From CAIKMD01 sp963729935 (GTDB lineage: Bacteria > Pseudomonadota > Alphaproteobacteria > ATCC43930 > CGMCC-115725), in NCBI GenBank assembly GCA_963729935.1, contig CAVSPW010000002.1, forward strand, positions 1,488,001 to 1,552,000: a stretch of 64,000 nt of DNA, read 5' to 3'. The position numbers were made by a program, and so were the translations under genes. The stretch's first letter is position 1. Each line of letters begins with the position of its first letter. A model generated the notes under the pieces. The model was not told where the DNA came from. It made no database searches and saw nothing but the letters and a program-made list of their open reading frames with translations. Positions 1 to 8,577 of this stretch are shown in pieces.

Positions 1-1769
1 TCGGCCGGGTCTTCCGCGAATTCGCGGTCACGATCAGCATGACGATCCTGATCTCAGGGTTCGTCTCGCTCACCCTGACGCCGATGCTGGCCTCGCGCCT
101 CATCAAGGTGCATCACGGCGAACGGCACAATCTGTTCTACCGAATCTGCGAAGCGGGCTTCAACGGATTGTTCGCGGGCTACAAATCGGCGCTCGTCTTG
201 GTGATGCGCTGGCGGCGCGTCACGCTTTTCGGCACGATTTTGTCGATCGTGATCTCGGGCTATCTTTTCGCGGTCATCCCCAAGGGCTTCTTCCCGATCG
301 AAGATACCGGCGTGCTGATCGGCTCGACCGAGGCCGCGCAGGACGTCTCGATGCAGGGAATGTCCCAGCATACGCTCGAGGTCGCAAAGCTCATCAAGGC
401 CGATCCCAATGTCAGCGATGTCACTGCCTTCGTCGGCGTGGGCGGCGGCACGCCGGCGCTCAACCAAGGGCGGCTCTTCATCCAATTGAAGCCGCGCAAC
501 GAGCGCGCCTTGTCGGCCACACAGGTCATCCAGGAATTGCGCCGCAAGGTGGTGCGCGTTCCCGGCATGAACACGTTCTTCCAACCCCTCCAGGACATCA
601 ATCTCGGCGGCCGGCCGTCGAAGAGTCAATACCAGTACACGCTCCAGGACGGCGATCCGACCGAACTCTACCATTATGCCGAGCTGATGCAGCAGCGCAT
701 CGCCCAGCTCCAGGGTATCCAGGACGTGACTTCGGATCTGCAGCTGAGGAACCGGCTCGCCATTGTCGACATCAACCGCGACAAAGCCTCGCAGCTCGGC
801 ATCACGGTCGACCAGATCCGCAACACCTTCTACAGCGCATTCGGCACGCGCCAGATCTCGACCATTTACGAGCCCTCGAACAGCTACGAAGTCATTCTCG
901 AACTCGATCCAGCCTTCCAGCAATCGCCCACGGACCTTTCAAGAATCTATCTGCGCTCGTCCACCGGCCAGATCGTTCCGCTCGGCGCACTTGCGACAGT
1001 CACTCCAGGTATCGGACCAGTCACGGTCAATCATCAAGGCCAACTTCCTTCGGTGACGATCTCGTTCAACCTCGCGCCGGGCTTCGCCCTGGGCACGGCG
1101 GTCGACCAGATCGCGCAGCTCGAGCGCGCCGTCAACCTTCCGGTGTCGGTCAGCACCAGCTATCAAGGCAACGCCCAGGTCTTCCAAGCCGCCTTGCAAG
1201 GTCAGGGGCTGTTGCTGGCGGCGGCGGTAATCGTGATCTACATCGTGCTGGGCATCCTTTATGAGAGCTTCATCCACCCGATCACGATCCTGTCGGGCCT
1301 GCCGGCAGCGGGACTGGGCGCGCTCTTGACCTTGATGCTGTTCCACCAGGATTTGAGCGTCATCGCCATCATCGGCGTCGTCATGCTGATCGGCATCGTG
1401 AAGAAGAACGCGATCATGATGATCGACTTCGCGCTGGAACGGCAGCGTGCCGGCAACGTAACGGCCGACGATGCGATTTTCGAAGCCTGCCTCCTGCGCT
1501 TCCGCCCGATCATGATGACCACGATGGCGGCGATCATGGGCGGCCTGCCGATTGCGTTCGGCGTCGGCGAGGGCTCGGAGCTGCGCCGGCCCTTGGGCCT
1601 CGTCGTGGTCGGCGGGCTTGTGGTCTCGCAATCGCTGACGCTCTTCATCACGCCGGTGATCTACATCTACCTTGAGAAACTGCGTCTGGCCTTCACGCGC
1701 GGCGCCGTGCCGGCGCATGCGCCGCCTGCGCTTGCCGATCAGCACGCGGTCCGCGAAGCGGGTGAATAG
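1..1769 (+). CDS. RND multidrug efflux permease, C-terminal part (5' end outside window)
   Basis: Inner-membrane proton-driven efflux permease of the HAE-1/AcrB type, which exports hydrophobic compounds through a tripartite pump. The frame is open from base 3 with no start in the window, so the N-terminal half lies upstream. About 588 residues are visible: the end of the first transmembrane bundle (TLTPMLASRL), a membrane re-entry ending in IPKGFFPIEDTG, the second periplasmic porter loop, and a final membrane block with GIVKKNAIMMIDFA, the conserved TM10 motif region. The stop overlaps the GTG of the next gene, so the two are probably co-translated. Family is certain; substrate and subfamily name cannot be set from half a protein. 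Confidence 0.93.
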   Translation, partial: GRVFREFAVTISMTILISGFVSLTLTPMLASRLIKVHHGERHNLFYRICEAGFNGLFAGYKSALVLVMRWRRVTLFGTILSIVISGYLFAVIPKGFFPIEDTGVLIGSTEAAQDVSMQGMSQHTLEVAKLIKADPNVSDVTAFVGVGGGTPALNQGRLFIQLKPRNERALSATQVIQELRRKVVRVPGMNTFFQPLQDINLGGRPSKSQYQYTLQDGDPTELYHYAELMQQRIAQLQGIQDVTSDLQLRNRLAIVDINRDKASQLGITVDQIRNTFYSAFGTRQISTIYEPSNSYEVILELDPAFQQSPTDLSRIYLRSSTGQIVPLGALATVTPGIGPVTVNHQGQLPSVTISFNLAPGFALGTAVDQIAQLERAVNLPVSVSTSYQGNAQVFQAALQGQGLLLAAAVIVIYIVLGILYESFIHPITILSGLPAAGLGALLTLMLFHQDLSVIAIIGVVMLIGIVKKNAIMMIDFALERQRAGNVTADDAIFEACLLRFRPIMMTTMAAIMGGLPIAFGVGEGSELRRPLGLVVVGGLVVSQSLTLFITPVIYIYLEKLRLAFTRGAVPAHAPPALADQHAVREAGE

Positions 1770-2619
1770 GGCGCGCGTGCCTCGGCCGCTCGCGCTTGGC
1801 GCAGCGGCATTTCTGCTCATGGCGAGAATGGGACCTGCGTGGCCAGCCACGCCGGACGTCCCGGCGGCCGCGGCGGCCGACGCTGCGCCGCCGACGGCAC
1901 AACAATACGATCAGTGCCTCGCTCTGGCCCGGACCGACCCGCAGCGCGCCTATGACCAGGCAACGGCTTGGCGCGGTCTCGGCGGCGGATTTCCGGCCGA
2001 TCATTGCGCGGCCGTGGCGCTGGTGGGCTTGAAGAAATATCCCGAGGCGGCGCTGAAGCTTCAAGGCATGGCCGGTGCCATGATGCACGCCGATCCGGGG
2101 ATGCGCGCCGACGCGCTCGAACAAGCCGGCAACGCGTGGCTTCTCGCCAACAAGCCGGTCGAGGCCAAGGCCGATTTCGACGCCGCCCTCACCTTCAAGC
2201 CCAACGACACGGAAATCCTGATCGATCGCGCCGAGGCCTATGCGCTGGACGGAAAATTCTTCGAGGCGATCGACGATTTGAACCGCGTGCTCGATCTCTC
2301 GCCGAAGCGTGTCGATGTGCTCATCTACCGCGCTTCGGCCTACCGCCAACTCGGCAGTCTCGATCTGGCGCTCGACGACGCGACGCGCGCGCTGACGCTC
2401 GATCCCGACGCGGTCGCCGGCCTGCTGGAACGCGGCAATATCCGGCGCCTCAAAGGCGACCGCGCCGGCGCCAAGGCCGATTGGCAGCGCATCCTGCAGC
2501 TCGCGCCGAAATCCCCCGAGGCCCAGGCCGCGAGCGACAATCTCGGCCACCTCTCCGAGGCCGGGGCGGCGCAACCGCCCAGCGCAACGGGACCCTCGAA
2601 AACTGCCCCCAAGCCCTGA
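1762..2619 (+). CDS. secreted TPR-repeat protein
   Basis: Protein of 285 residues with an N-terminal signal peptide (Arg-rich start, hydrophobic LALGAAAFLLMA, likely cleavage after AWPA) and then tandem tetratricopeptide repeats. The repeats are visible as NPN-like turns and the phrases FKPNDTEILIDRAEAY, LSPKRVDVLIYRASAY and LDPDAVAGLLERGN. A Pro/Ala-rich tail follows. I chose the GTG at 1762 because it places the signal sequence at the N terminus; it overlaps the efflux-permease stop by 8 bases, which implies translational coupling. It is probably a periplasmic scaffold protein. The partner is unknown, and a link to the pump is inferred only from the overlap. Confidence 0.75.
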   Translation: MNRARVPRPLALGAAAFLLMARMGPAWPATPDVPAAAAADAAPPTAQQYDQCLALARTDPQRAYDQATAWRGLGGGFPADHCAAVALVGLKKYPEAALKLQGMAGAMMHADPGMRADALEQAGNAWLLANKPVEAKADFDAALTFKPNDTEILIDRAEAYALDGKFFEAIDDLNRVLDLSPKRVDVLIYRASAYRQLGSLDLALDDATRALTLDPDAVAGLLERGNIRRLKGDRAGAKADWQRILQLAPKSPEAQAASDNLGHLSEAGAAQPPSATGPSKTAPKP

Positions 2620-2625
2620 CGCGGT

Positions 2626-3294
2626 TCAGAAATCGAGATCGGCGTAGTGTTTGGGCGGCGGCGCGCCCGGTATATGATCCGCGAGAATCGGCCGAAAGCC
2701 GGGCCGCGACTTGACCCGGGCATACCATTCCTTGGCCGGTTCGTGCTCGTCCCACACGACATCGTCGAGATAATCGAGTGCCGAGAGATGGGCCGCGGCG
2801 GTGATGTCTGCCAGGGAGAAATGGTCGCCGCCGAGCCAGCGCCGGCGCTCGGCGAGGTAGGACACGTAGTCGAGGTGATAACGCAGATTGCTCTTTCCGG
2901 CACGGATCACCGCCGAATCCGGTTCGCCGAAGCCGAGGAAGCGCTTCATGAATTTTTCGCCGATGAGGTGCTCGGTCACCTCGCGGTTCATCTTGACGTC
3001 GAACCAGGCGACGAGCCGACGGACTTCGGCCCGGTCGAGCGAATTGAGCCCCAAGAGCAGCTTGTCGCGATAGGTCTCGTCAAGATACTCGGCGATTGCG
3101 CCGGCATCGGCCAGCACGGTGCCGTCGGGCTCGACCAGGACCGGGACCTCGCCGGCGGGATTGAGCGCGAGGAACTCCGGCCGCCGCTCCCAAATCTTTT
3201 CGGCCTTCATCGAGAAGTCGAGGTTCTTCTCCTGCAGAACGATGCGGATCTTGCGCGAGAAGGGCGACAGCCAAAGATGATAGAGCAGGCGCAT
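2626..3294 (-). CDS. glutathione S-transferase family protein
   Basis: Cytosolic GST-fold protein of 222 residues. The N-terminal thioredoxin-like domain (about 1-78) starts MRLLYHLWLSPFSRKIRIVL, with the Ser/Pro active-site turn, the cis-Pro strand GEVPVLVEPDG and the glutathione-contact pair DAGAIAEYL. The helical C-terminal domain (about 85-215) holds FSLADITAAAHLSALDYL, the usual N-capping box region. The frame is open far upstream, but the domain begins at this ATG, so the longer version is not credible. It faces the TPR gene tail to tail with a 6-base gap. Family assignment is firm; the substrate is not predictable. Confidence 0.9.
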   Translation of the reverse strand: MRLLYHLWLSPFSRKIRIVLQEKNLDFSMKAEKIWERRPEFLALNPAGEVPVLVEPDGTVLADAGAIAEYLDETYRDKLLLGLNSLDRAEVRRLVAWFDVKMNREVTEHLIGEKFMKRFLGFGEPDSAVIRAGKSNLRYHLDYVSYLAERRRWLGGDHFSLADITAAAHLSALDYLDDVVWDEHEPAKEWYARVKSRPGFRPILADHIPGAPPPKHYADLDF

Positions 3295-3393
3295 GGTTGG
3301 TCTCATCGTACTCAAAAGCGTGCCGGCTGCAAAACCATCCCGCATCGATTTCTCGCGCTGGTTTGAACCGGGCGAATCGGTTATTGGGGAGCC

Positions 3394-3987
3394 ATGATGA
3401 CCGACGCCGAACGCCGCGAGGTGACGGCACTCATCGATTTCTGGTTCGGTGCGCCGGATTCGACCGAGCGCTTCAAACCCCGCGCGGCCTGGTTCACGGT
3501 CGATCCCGAATTCGATGAGGCGTTGCGGCACCGGTTTCAGCCGCTGCAGCGACGCGCCGCGGCCGGCGGGTGCGCCGAATGGGGACTCCACGCCGAGCCC
3601 TGCCTCGCGCTCATCCTTCTCCTCGACCAATTGCCGCGCAATCTCTATCGGGGCCAACCCGAGGCGTTCGCCACCGATGCGATGGCTCGCGAGACCGCGC
3701 GCGAGGCGGTGTCGCGCGGTTTCGACCGGTCGCTTCCCGCGACCTGGCGCCAATTCATCTACCTTCCCTTCGAGCACAGCGAGAATCTGGCCGACCAGGC
3801 AACGAGCCTCGCGCTTTTTGGAGCCCTGGCGCGCGACCCCGCCATGGCCAGCGGCGCCGATTACGCGCAGCGCCATCACGCGATCATCGCGCGCTTCGGA
3901 CGCTTTCCCCACCGCAACCGCGTGCTGGGACGAATCTCGACCAAGGAAGAAGAAGAGTTCTTGAAGGAGCCGAATTCGTCTTTCTAA
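3394..3987 (+). CDS. DUF924 family protein
   Basis: Soluble 197-residue protein that matches the DUF924 family along its full length. Signature stretches are IDFWFG near residue 14, LILLLDQLPRNLYRG near 73-87 and FIYLPFEHSENLADQ near 120. These proteins are all-helical and TPR-like in fold, common in proteobacteria, and have no proven biochemical role. The gene is divergent from the GST gene and ends 6 bases from the convergent NDUFA9-like gene. Nothing in the sequence points to a catalytic site. Confidence 0.82.
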   Translation: MMTDAERREVTALIDFWFGAPDSTERFKPRAAWFTVDPEFDEALRHRFQPLQRRAAAGGCAEWGLHAEPCLALILLLDQLPRNLYRGQPEAFATDAMARETAREAVSRGFDRSLPATWRQFIYLPFEHSENLADQATSLALFGALARDPAMASGADYAQRHHAIIARFGRFPHRNRVLGRISTKEEEEFLKEPNSSF

Positions 3988-3993
3988 ATCGGC

Positions 3994-4944
3994 TCAGGCG
4001 GGGCGCGCGGCGAATGTCCGTCCGCCGCGCCGGTATCGATCGAGATAAGACGGCAGGATGAGTTCGAGCGCCGTCGGCGCGATCCCGAGCTCGTCCAGGC
4101 CCGGCGCCCCCGGCGTGGCGATCGAATCGCGCTGCAGCATGCGCACTTGATCGCGGGTCAGGAGCGGATTGGGCAGTCGCTCGAGGAAGAACGCCTTGAG
4201 GCTCGCAAGGCCGAAGGGCACCGGCACCAACAAGCGCTTGCGGCCGATGACGTGCAACATCATGACGAAGAGCTGCTTCAAATCGAACACGGCCGGACCG
4301 GCGAGCTCATAGGTCCGCCCAGCGGCATCCGCATGCGACAGCGCGGCGGCGATCGCCGCCGCGACGTCGCCCACATAGACCGGCTGAAATTTGGTGTGGC
4401 CGCCGCCGATCAAGGGAAGCGCCGGCACGTACCGTGCCATCGCCGCAAAGCGATTGAAGAAGCCGTCCTCGGGCCCGAACACCAGAGAAGGCCGCAAAAT
4501 CACCGCTTCGGGGAAAGCCGCCCGAACCGCCTCCTCGCCCGCCGCCTTGCTGCGCGCGTAAGCCGATGGCGCATTGCGATCGGCCGAGAGCGCCGAGAGA
4601 AGGACGAAATGCCGAACGCCCGCTGCCTTGGCGAGGCGGGCGAGCAAGGCCGGCCCGCGATGATGGATCGCATCGAAGCGCTGGCGACCGCGTTCATGGA
4701 GGATTCCGACCGCATTCACGACCGCATCGGATCCGGCGACCATTGCGGCGAGCCCCCGTTCGTCGGTCATATCGACATCGAAGGTCGCGACCTGTCCAAC
4801 GTCGCCCATCGGGCGCAGATAGCCAGCTTCGCGGGCGTGGCGGCAACAGGCGCAGATGACCGCGCCCTCCCCCGCGAGCCGCTTTACCGCATAGCGCCCG
4901 ATGAAACCCGAAGCGCCGACGACCGTGATCCGCCGAGGCATCAT
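3994..4944 (-). CDS. NDUFA9-like NAD(P)-binding protein (complex I assembly/subunit type)
   Basis: Short-chain dehydrogenase/epimerase-fold protein of 316 residues. The N-terminal dinucleotide-binding motif VVGASGFIGRYAVKRL has the GxxGxxG spacing. It is followed by VVNAVGIL, the active-site-like region FVLLSALSAD and YARSKAAGE (YxxxK), and the GHTKFQPVYVGDVAAAI motif typical of the alphaproteobacterial and mitochondrial NDUFA9 group. In mitochondria NDUFA9 is an accessory subunit of NADH:quinone oxidoreductase that binds NADPH; bacterial homologues are widely annotated as complex I-associated but are less studied. An alternative is a general sugar-nucleotide epimerase, which I think less likely. 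Confidence 0.82.
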   Translation of the reverse strand: MMPRRITVVGASGFIGRYAVKRLAGEGAVICACCRHAREAGYLRPMGDVGQVATFDVDMTDERGLAAMVAGSDAVVNAVGILHERGRQRFDAIHHRGPALLARLAKAAGVRHFVLLSALSADRNAPSAYARSKAAGEEAVRAAFPEAVILRPSLVFGPEDGFFNRFAAMARYVPALPLIGGGHTKFQPVYVGDVAAAIAAALSHADAAGRTYELAGPAVFDLKQLFVMMLHVIGRKRLLVPVPFGLASLKAFFLERLPNPLLTRDQVRMLQRDSIATPGAPGLDELGIAPTALELILPSYLDRYRRGGRTFAARPA

Positions 4945-5009
4945 GGCGGCGATCTATACACCAGCGCCCGCGCCGTTGCGAGAGCCGCACGCCGACGCCG
5001 ACGATGCGA

Positions 5010-5038
5010 TTGACATCGCGAAGGCTGCCGCCTAATCA
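5010..5038 (+). promoter_or_regulatory. candidate sigma-70-type promoter of tRNA-Leu
   Basis: A perfect TTGACA lies at 5010-5015. A 17-base spacer leads to TAATCA at 5033-5038, a weak -10. The tRNA begins about 10 bases downstream, a fitting distance for a short precursor leader. The good -35 and correct spacing support it; the poor -10 lowers confidence. Confidence 0.45.
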
Positions 5039-5047
5039 CGGGGCGGC

Positions 5048-5134
5048 GCCCTGGTGGCGGAATTGGTAGACGCGCTAGATTCAGGTTCTAGTGGCCGAAA
5101 GGTCGTGGAAGTTCGAGTCTTCTCCAGGGCACCA
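5048..5134 (+). tRNA. tRNA-Leu (CAG anticodon)
   Basis: An 87-base cloverleaf. The acceptor stem GCCCTGG (5048-5054) pairs with CCAGGGC (5124-5130). Discriminator A and an encoded CCA end the gene at 5134. The anticodon stem CTAGA/TCTAG encloses loop TTCAGGT, giving anticodon CAG for CUG codons. A long variable arm and the T-loop GTTCGAGTC are present, as expected for a class II leucine tRNA. It sits between the NDUFA9-like gene and the RNase D gene. Confidence 0.97.
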
Positions 5135-5181
5135 GGACGCTGGGGCACGCGCAGTTGCCCTTGGTGGGCAAGCAGGTGGCC

Positions 5182-5793
5182 ATGACCGTTCATCTCCATA
5201 AGGGCGATCTTCCCGCCGACGTCAAATTCGGGGCCAGCGTCGCGATCGACACCGAGACGATGGGGCTCAATCCGCTGCGCGACCGGCTGTGCCTCGCACA
5301 GCTTTCCGCCGGCGACGGGGTCAGCCATCTGGTGCAGTTCGCGCCGGGTGCCTACGCCGCGCCCAATCTGCGCACGCTCCTTGCCGACCCCAAAATTCTG
5401 AAGCTGTTTCATTTCGGGCGTTTCGATATCGCCGTGCTGGCACACTATCTCGGCGTGGTTGCCGCCCCGGTCTATTGCACGAAAATCGCTTCGAAACTCG
5501 TGCGCACCTTCACCGACAGGCACGGTTTGAAGGATCTTTGTCGCGAGCTTTTGGGTGTCGAGTTGTCGAAGCAGCAACAAAGCTCAGATTGGGGGGCGCC
5601 CAATCTCACCGAAGAACAAAAACGTTATGCCGCCTCGGACGTTCTTCACCTCCATGCCCTCAAAGCAAAGCTCGATGAGATGCTTGTGCGCGAGAACCGC
5701 CAGCAATTGGCGCTGGCGTGCTTCGCCTTCCTGCCCACACGCGCCTTTCTCGACCTCAGTGGCTATGAAAATGCCGATATTTTCGAGCATTGA
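5182..5793 (+). CDS. small RNase D-type 3'-5' exonuclease
   Basis: DEDD-family exonuclease of about 203 residues. Exo I is DTETMGL near residue 25, Exo II is HFGRFDIAVL near 82, and Exo III is YAASDVLHLHAL near 155, with the Tyr spacing of the DEDDy subgroup. It is roughly half the length of E. coli RNase D because it lacks the HRDC domains, which is common in alphaproteobacteria. The substrate is probably structured RNA 3' ends such as tRNA precursors; its place right after a tRNA gene is suggestive but not proof. The ATG at 5182 was chosen because the upstream TTG adds residues without conservation. Confidence 0.87.
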   Translation: MTVHLHKGDLPADVKFGASVAIDTETMGLNPLRDRLCLAQLSAGDGVSHLVQFAPGAYAAPNLRTLLADPKILKLFHFGRFDIAVLAHYLGVVAAPVYCTKIASKLVRTFTDRHGLKDLCRELLGVELSKQQQSSDWGAPNLTEEQKRYAASDVLHLHALKAKLDEMLVRENRQQLALACFAFLPTRAFLDLSGYENADIFEH

Positions 5794-5985
5794 CGGCTGT
5801 TCTTGCGTTGCGGCATAAAGTCCGCGACCGGCCGGTCGATTGACCGGAAGGGGATGGGAGGCCATAGTCCCTCCTGATCTAGGGTAGACCGAAACCAGGG
5901 GCGGGAAACGGTCGCGAAGCCCGAACGACGATGCTTTCGCTTTTCGATGACCGCACCGAATAGGACGATCCGGTAACGACGGCTG

Positions 5986-6963
5986 ATGCCGAAAGACGCA
6001 ACCGATAACGCAATTGGCGTTGCGCGGCGCGTGCTGCGCACCGAAATCGCCGGGCTGTCCGCTCTCGTCGATGGACTCGACGGGCGCTTCGCCGCGGCGG
6101 TCGATCTGTTGGCAGCGGCCTCGGGCCGCGTCACGGTGACCGGCATGGGCAAGAGCGGCCATATCGCGCGGAAGATCGCGGCGACCTTTGCCTCGACCGG
6201 GACACCCGCACAATTCGTCCATCCGGCAGAAGCGAGCCACGGCGATCTCGGCATGATTGCGGCGGGCGATGCCGTGCTCGCGCTGTCGAATTCAGGCGAC
6301 ACGGCCGAACTCGGCGATGTCGTAACCTACACGCGGCGCGTCCGCATTCCGCTGGTGGCCATGACGCGGCGCAACGGCAGCAGCCTTGCCGGCGCGGCGG
6401 ATGTCGCGCTGGTGCTGCCCGCATCGGACGAAGCCTGCCCGATGGGGCTCGCGCCCACGACCTCGACGACGATGATGGTGGCACTCGGCGACGCGCTGGC
6501 GGTCGCGCTGCTCGAGCGCAAAGGATTTTCGACCGGCGATTTTCAGCGCCTTCATCCGGGCGGGCAGATCGGACGGCAGCTTTTAACCGTCCAGGACGTC
6601 ATGCATGGCGGCGATGCCGTGCCCCTCGTTCCGCTCGGAACCGCCATGGCGGAGACGATTCTCGTGATGACCAAGAAGAGCTTCGGCTGCGTCGGCGTCA
6701 CCGATGCGGGCGGCCGGCTCGTCGGCATCATCACGGATGGCGATTTGCGCCGCCACATGGGCGACAGCCTGTTGCGCTCGACCGTCGACAAGGTGATGAA
6801 CAAGGCGCCAAAAACGATCCGGCCCCAGGCTCTCGCGGCCGAAGCGCTCGGCCGCATGAACCAGCTGCCGCACCCCATCACGAGCCTCTTCGTGGTCGAT
6901 GACGAGCGTCATCCCCTGGGCATCCTGCACATTCACGATTGCCTGAGAGCCGGCATCGCATGA
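5986..6963 (+). CDS. kdsD: D-arabinose 5-phosphate isomerase
   Basis: Converts D-ribulose 5-phosphate to D-arabinose 5-phosphate, the first step of KDO synthesis for lipopolysaccharide. The 325-residue protein has an N-terminal SIS domain (about 45-180) with GRVTVTGMGKSGHIARKIA and HPAEASHGDLGM, then two CBS domains (about 205-325) beginning VQDVMHGGDAVPLV and VMNKAPKTIRP. Length and domain order match KdsD/KpsF. The stop overlaps the lptC start as ATGA, placing KDO supply in one operon with the LPS export genes that follow. About 190 non-coding bases precede it. Confidence 0.95.
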   Translation: MPKDATDNAIGVARRVLRTEIAGLSALVDGLDGRFAAAVDLLAAASGRVTVTGMGKSGHIARKIAATFASTGTPAQFVHPAEASHGDLGMIAAGDAVLALSNSGDTAELGDVVTYTRRVRIPLVAMTRRNGSSLAGAADVALVLPASDEACPMGLAPTTSTTMMVALGDALAVALLERKGFSTGDFQRLHPGGQIGRQLLTVQDVMHGGDAVPLVPLGTAMAETILVMTKKSFGCVGVTDAGGRLVGIITDGDLRRHMGDSLLRSTVDKVMNKAPKTIRPQALAAEALGRMNQLPHPITSLFVVDDERHPLGILHIHDCLRAGIA

Positions 6964-7619
6964 AGGGCCCGCTGCAATCCGCCGTTGCGCGGCACGTGAC
7001 GCTGCGGCGCTTGCGGATCGATGATGGCCGCAGTCACAGCCGGTTCGTTCAACGCACCAAATGGACATTGCCCGGGGTGGCGATCGCATTGTTGTTGCTG
7101 GTGGCGATCTGGCCCGAACTCGACTCCGTCTTCCAGCGCGTGCGCTTCGGCGCGCCGCGGATCGATATGAGCGAAGCGCGCAAATTGCGGATGGTCAATC
7201 CGCGCTATAGCGGAATCGATCGCGAAAACAGGCCTTATATCCTGACCGCCAAGGCAGCGACGCAAGTGCCGCGCTCGGACGATCTCGTCACGCTCGATGG
7301 CCCGAAGGCCGACTTGACGACCCAGAGTGGCAACTGGATGGAGATTTCGGGCGACGCCGGCACCTATCAAAGCCAGCCGCAACTGCTCGACCTGTACGGC
7401 GATGTCCAACTCTATCAGGATCGCGGCAACGAATTTCACACCGACAGCGCGCGGATCGATATGTTGAACGGCACAGCCGTAGGTCACGAGCCGATTTCCG
7501 GCCAAGGCCCTTTCGGCAACGTCGTCGCCGAAGGCTTCACCATGTACAACCGCGGCGACGTCATCGTCTTCAACGGCAAGACGAGTTCTCACCCTTCTGC
7601 CGCGCCCGAAGGATGTCGA
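6960..7619 (+). CDS. lptC: LPS export protein LptC, in frame with lptA and without its own stop
   Basis: LptC anchors the periplasmic LPS bridge to the LptBFG transporter. The first 220 codons give a cytoplasmic tail, one transmembrane segment (about 35-52, PGVAIALLLLVAIWPEL) and an OstA-like periplasmic beta domain with NPRYSGIDRENRPYILTAKAA and a repeated G-D-V strand pattern. The ATG overlaps the kdsD stop (ATGA). No stop codon follows the LptC domain: the frame runs into lptA at 7620 and ends at 8570. The product may be a 536-residue fusion, or lptA may start internally. The boundary given is the lptA start, not a stop codon. Confidence 0.85.
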
Positions 7620-8570
7620 ATGAGGCGCGGTCTCGGCGCGGCGATTGGCGCAGCCCTCGTGACCGGACTTTGCGCGATGACGCCGGCGCAGGCGCAGGGC
7701 CAAGCCGCCGCACCCTCTGGCGCGTTGAGCCTTGCCGGCCAGGACAACGGCAAGCCGATCAAGATCGAGGCCGACAACGGCGTCGAATGGCAGCAGACCA
7801 ATCAAGTCTATATCGCGCGCGGCAACGCCAAGGCAACGCGCGGCGAAACGAGCGTCAGCGCCGATACGCTCTACGCCTATTACCGGCCCGCGCCGGCCTC
7901 GAGCGCCACCAAGACTTCGGCACCAGCGAATCCTGCGCTCAGGGGCGCCGGCGCCCTCGATAGCGGATCGACCCAGGTCTACCGGATGGAGGCCGACGGA
8001 CACGTGGTATTCGCGACGCCGACGCAGACCGCTTATGGCGATCACGCCGTTTACCAGGTCGATCTGGCCCTCCTCGTCCTCACGGGCAAGGAGCTGAAGA
8101 TGGTCACGCCCCAGGACACGGTTACGGCACATGACAGCTTCGAATGGTACGACCGAAAGCAAATGGGCGTGGCCCGCGGCAACGCGCTCGCGGTGCGCCA
8201 AGGTCCCTCACCGAAATCCATCCGGGGGGACGTGCTGATCGCCGAGATCTCGAAGTCCGGCAATGGAGCCTCGCACATCAGCAAGGTCGATGCGCATGGG
8301 AACGTCGTCCTTACATCGCAAGACGAGATCGCGCATGGCGACGCCGCGGTCTATAATCTCGACACGGGAATCGCCACGCTGACGGGACATGTCAGTCTCA
8401 CGCGGGGGGATAACGAGCTGCGCGGGCAATATGGCATCGTCGACACCAACAACAATGTCGCCCGATTGTTGAGCGCGCCGCCCACGGCGCAGCTGACCGG
8501 GCCGCATCCGCGCGTCCAAGGATTGCTCGTGCCGCGCCCCCAGGACACGCCCGGCAAGGCGAAACCTTAG
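7620..8570 (+). CDS. lptA: LPS periplasmic bridge protein LptA (in frame with lptC)
   Basis: LptA forms the periplasmic filament that carries LPS from LptC to the outer-membrane LptD. From the ATG at 7620 the protein is 316 residues. A classical signal peptide (MRRG, then a hydrophobic core, cleavage near PAQA-Q) precedes two OstA-type repeat blocks rich in short beta strands, such as IKIEADNGVEWQQ and VYIARGNAKATRGE. A Shine-Dalgarno-like GAAGGA lies about 6 bases upstream, so independent initiation is plausible. The protein is longer than E. coli LptA (about 185 residues), as is usual in alphaproteobacteria. LptB follows after 7 bases. Confidence 0.88.
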   Translation: MRRGLGAAIGAALVTGLCAMTPAQAQGQAAAPSGALSLAGQDNGKPIKIEADNGVEWQQTNQVYIARGNAKATRGETSVSADTLYAYYRPAPASSATKTSAPANPALRGAGALDSGSTQVYRMEADGHVVFATPTQTAYGDHAVYQVDLALLVLTGKELKMVTPQDTVTAHDSFEWYDRKQMGVARGNALAVRQGPSPKSIRGDVLIAEISKSGNGASHISKVDAHGNVVLTSQDEIAHGDAAVYNLDTGIATLTGHVSLTRGDNELRGQYGIVDTNNNVARLLSAPPTAQLTGPHPRVQGLLVPRPQDTPGKAKP

Positions 8571-8577
8571 CGCAGCG

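Noticed and set aside
2626..3912. long version of the glutathione S-transferase frame
   Set aside because: The GST domain begins exactly at the ATG at 3294; the upstream part overlaps the DUF924 gene and has no domain.
6933..8201. 422-codon minus-strand frame opposite lptC-lptA
   Set aside because: Shadow of the lpt genes; the sense strand has clear OstA domains and a signal peptide.
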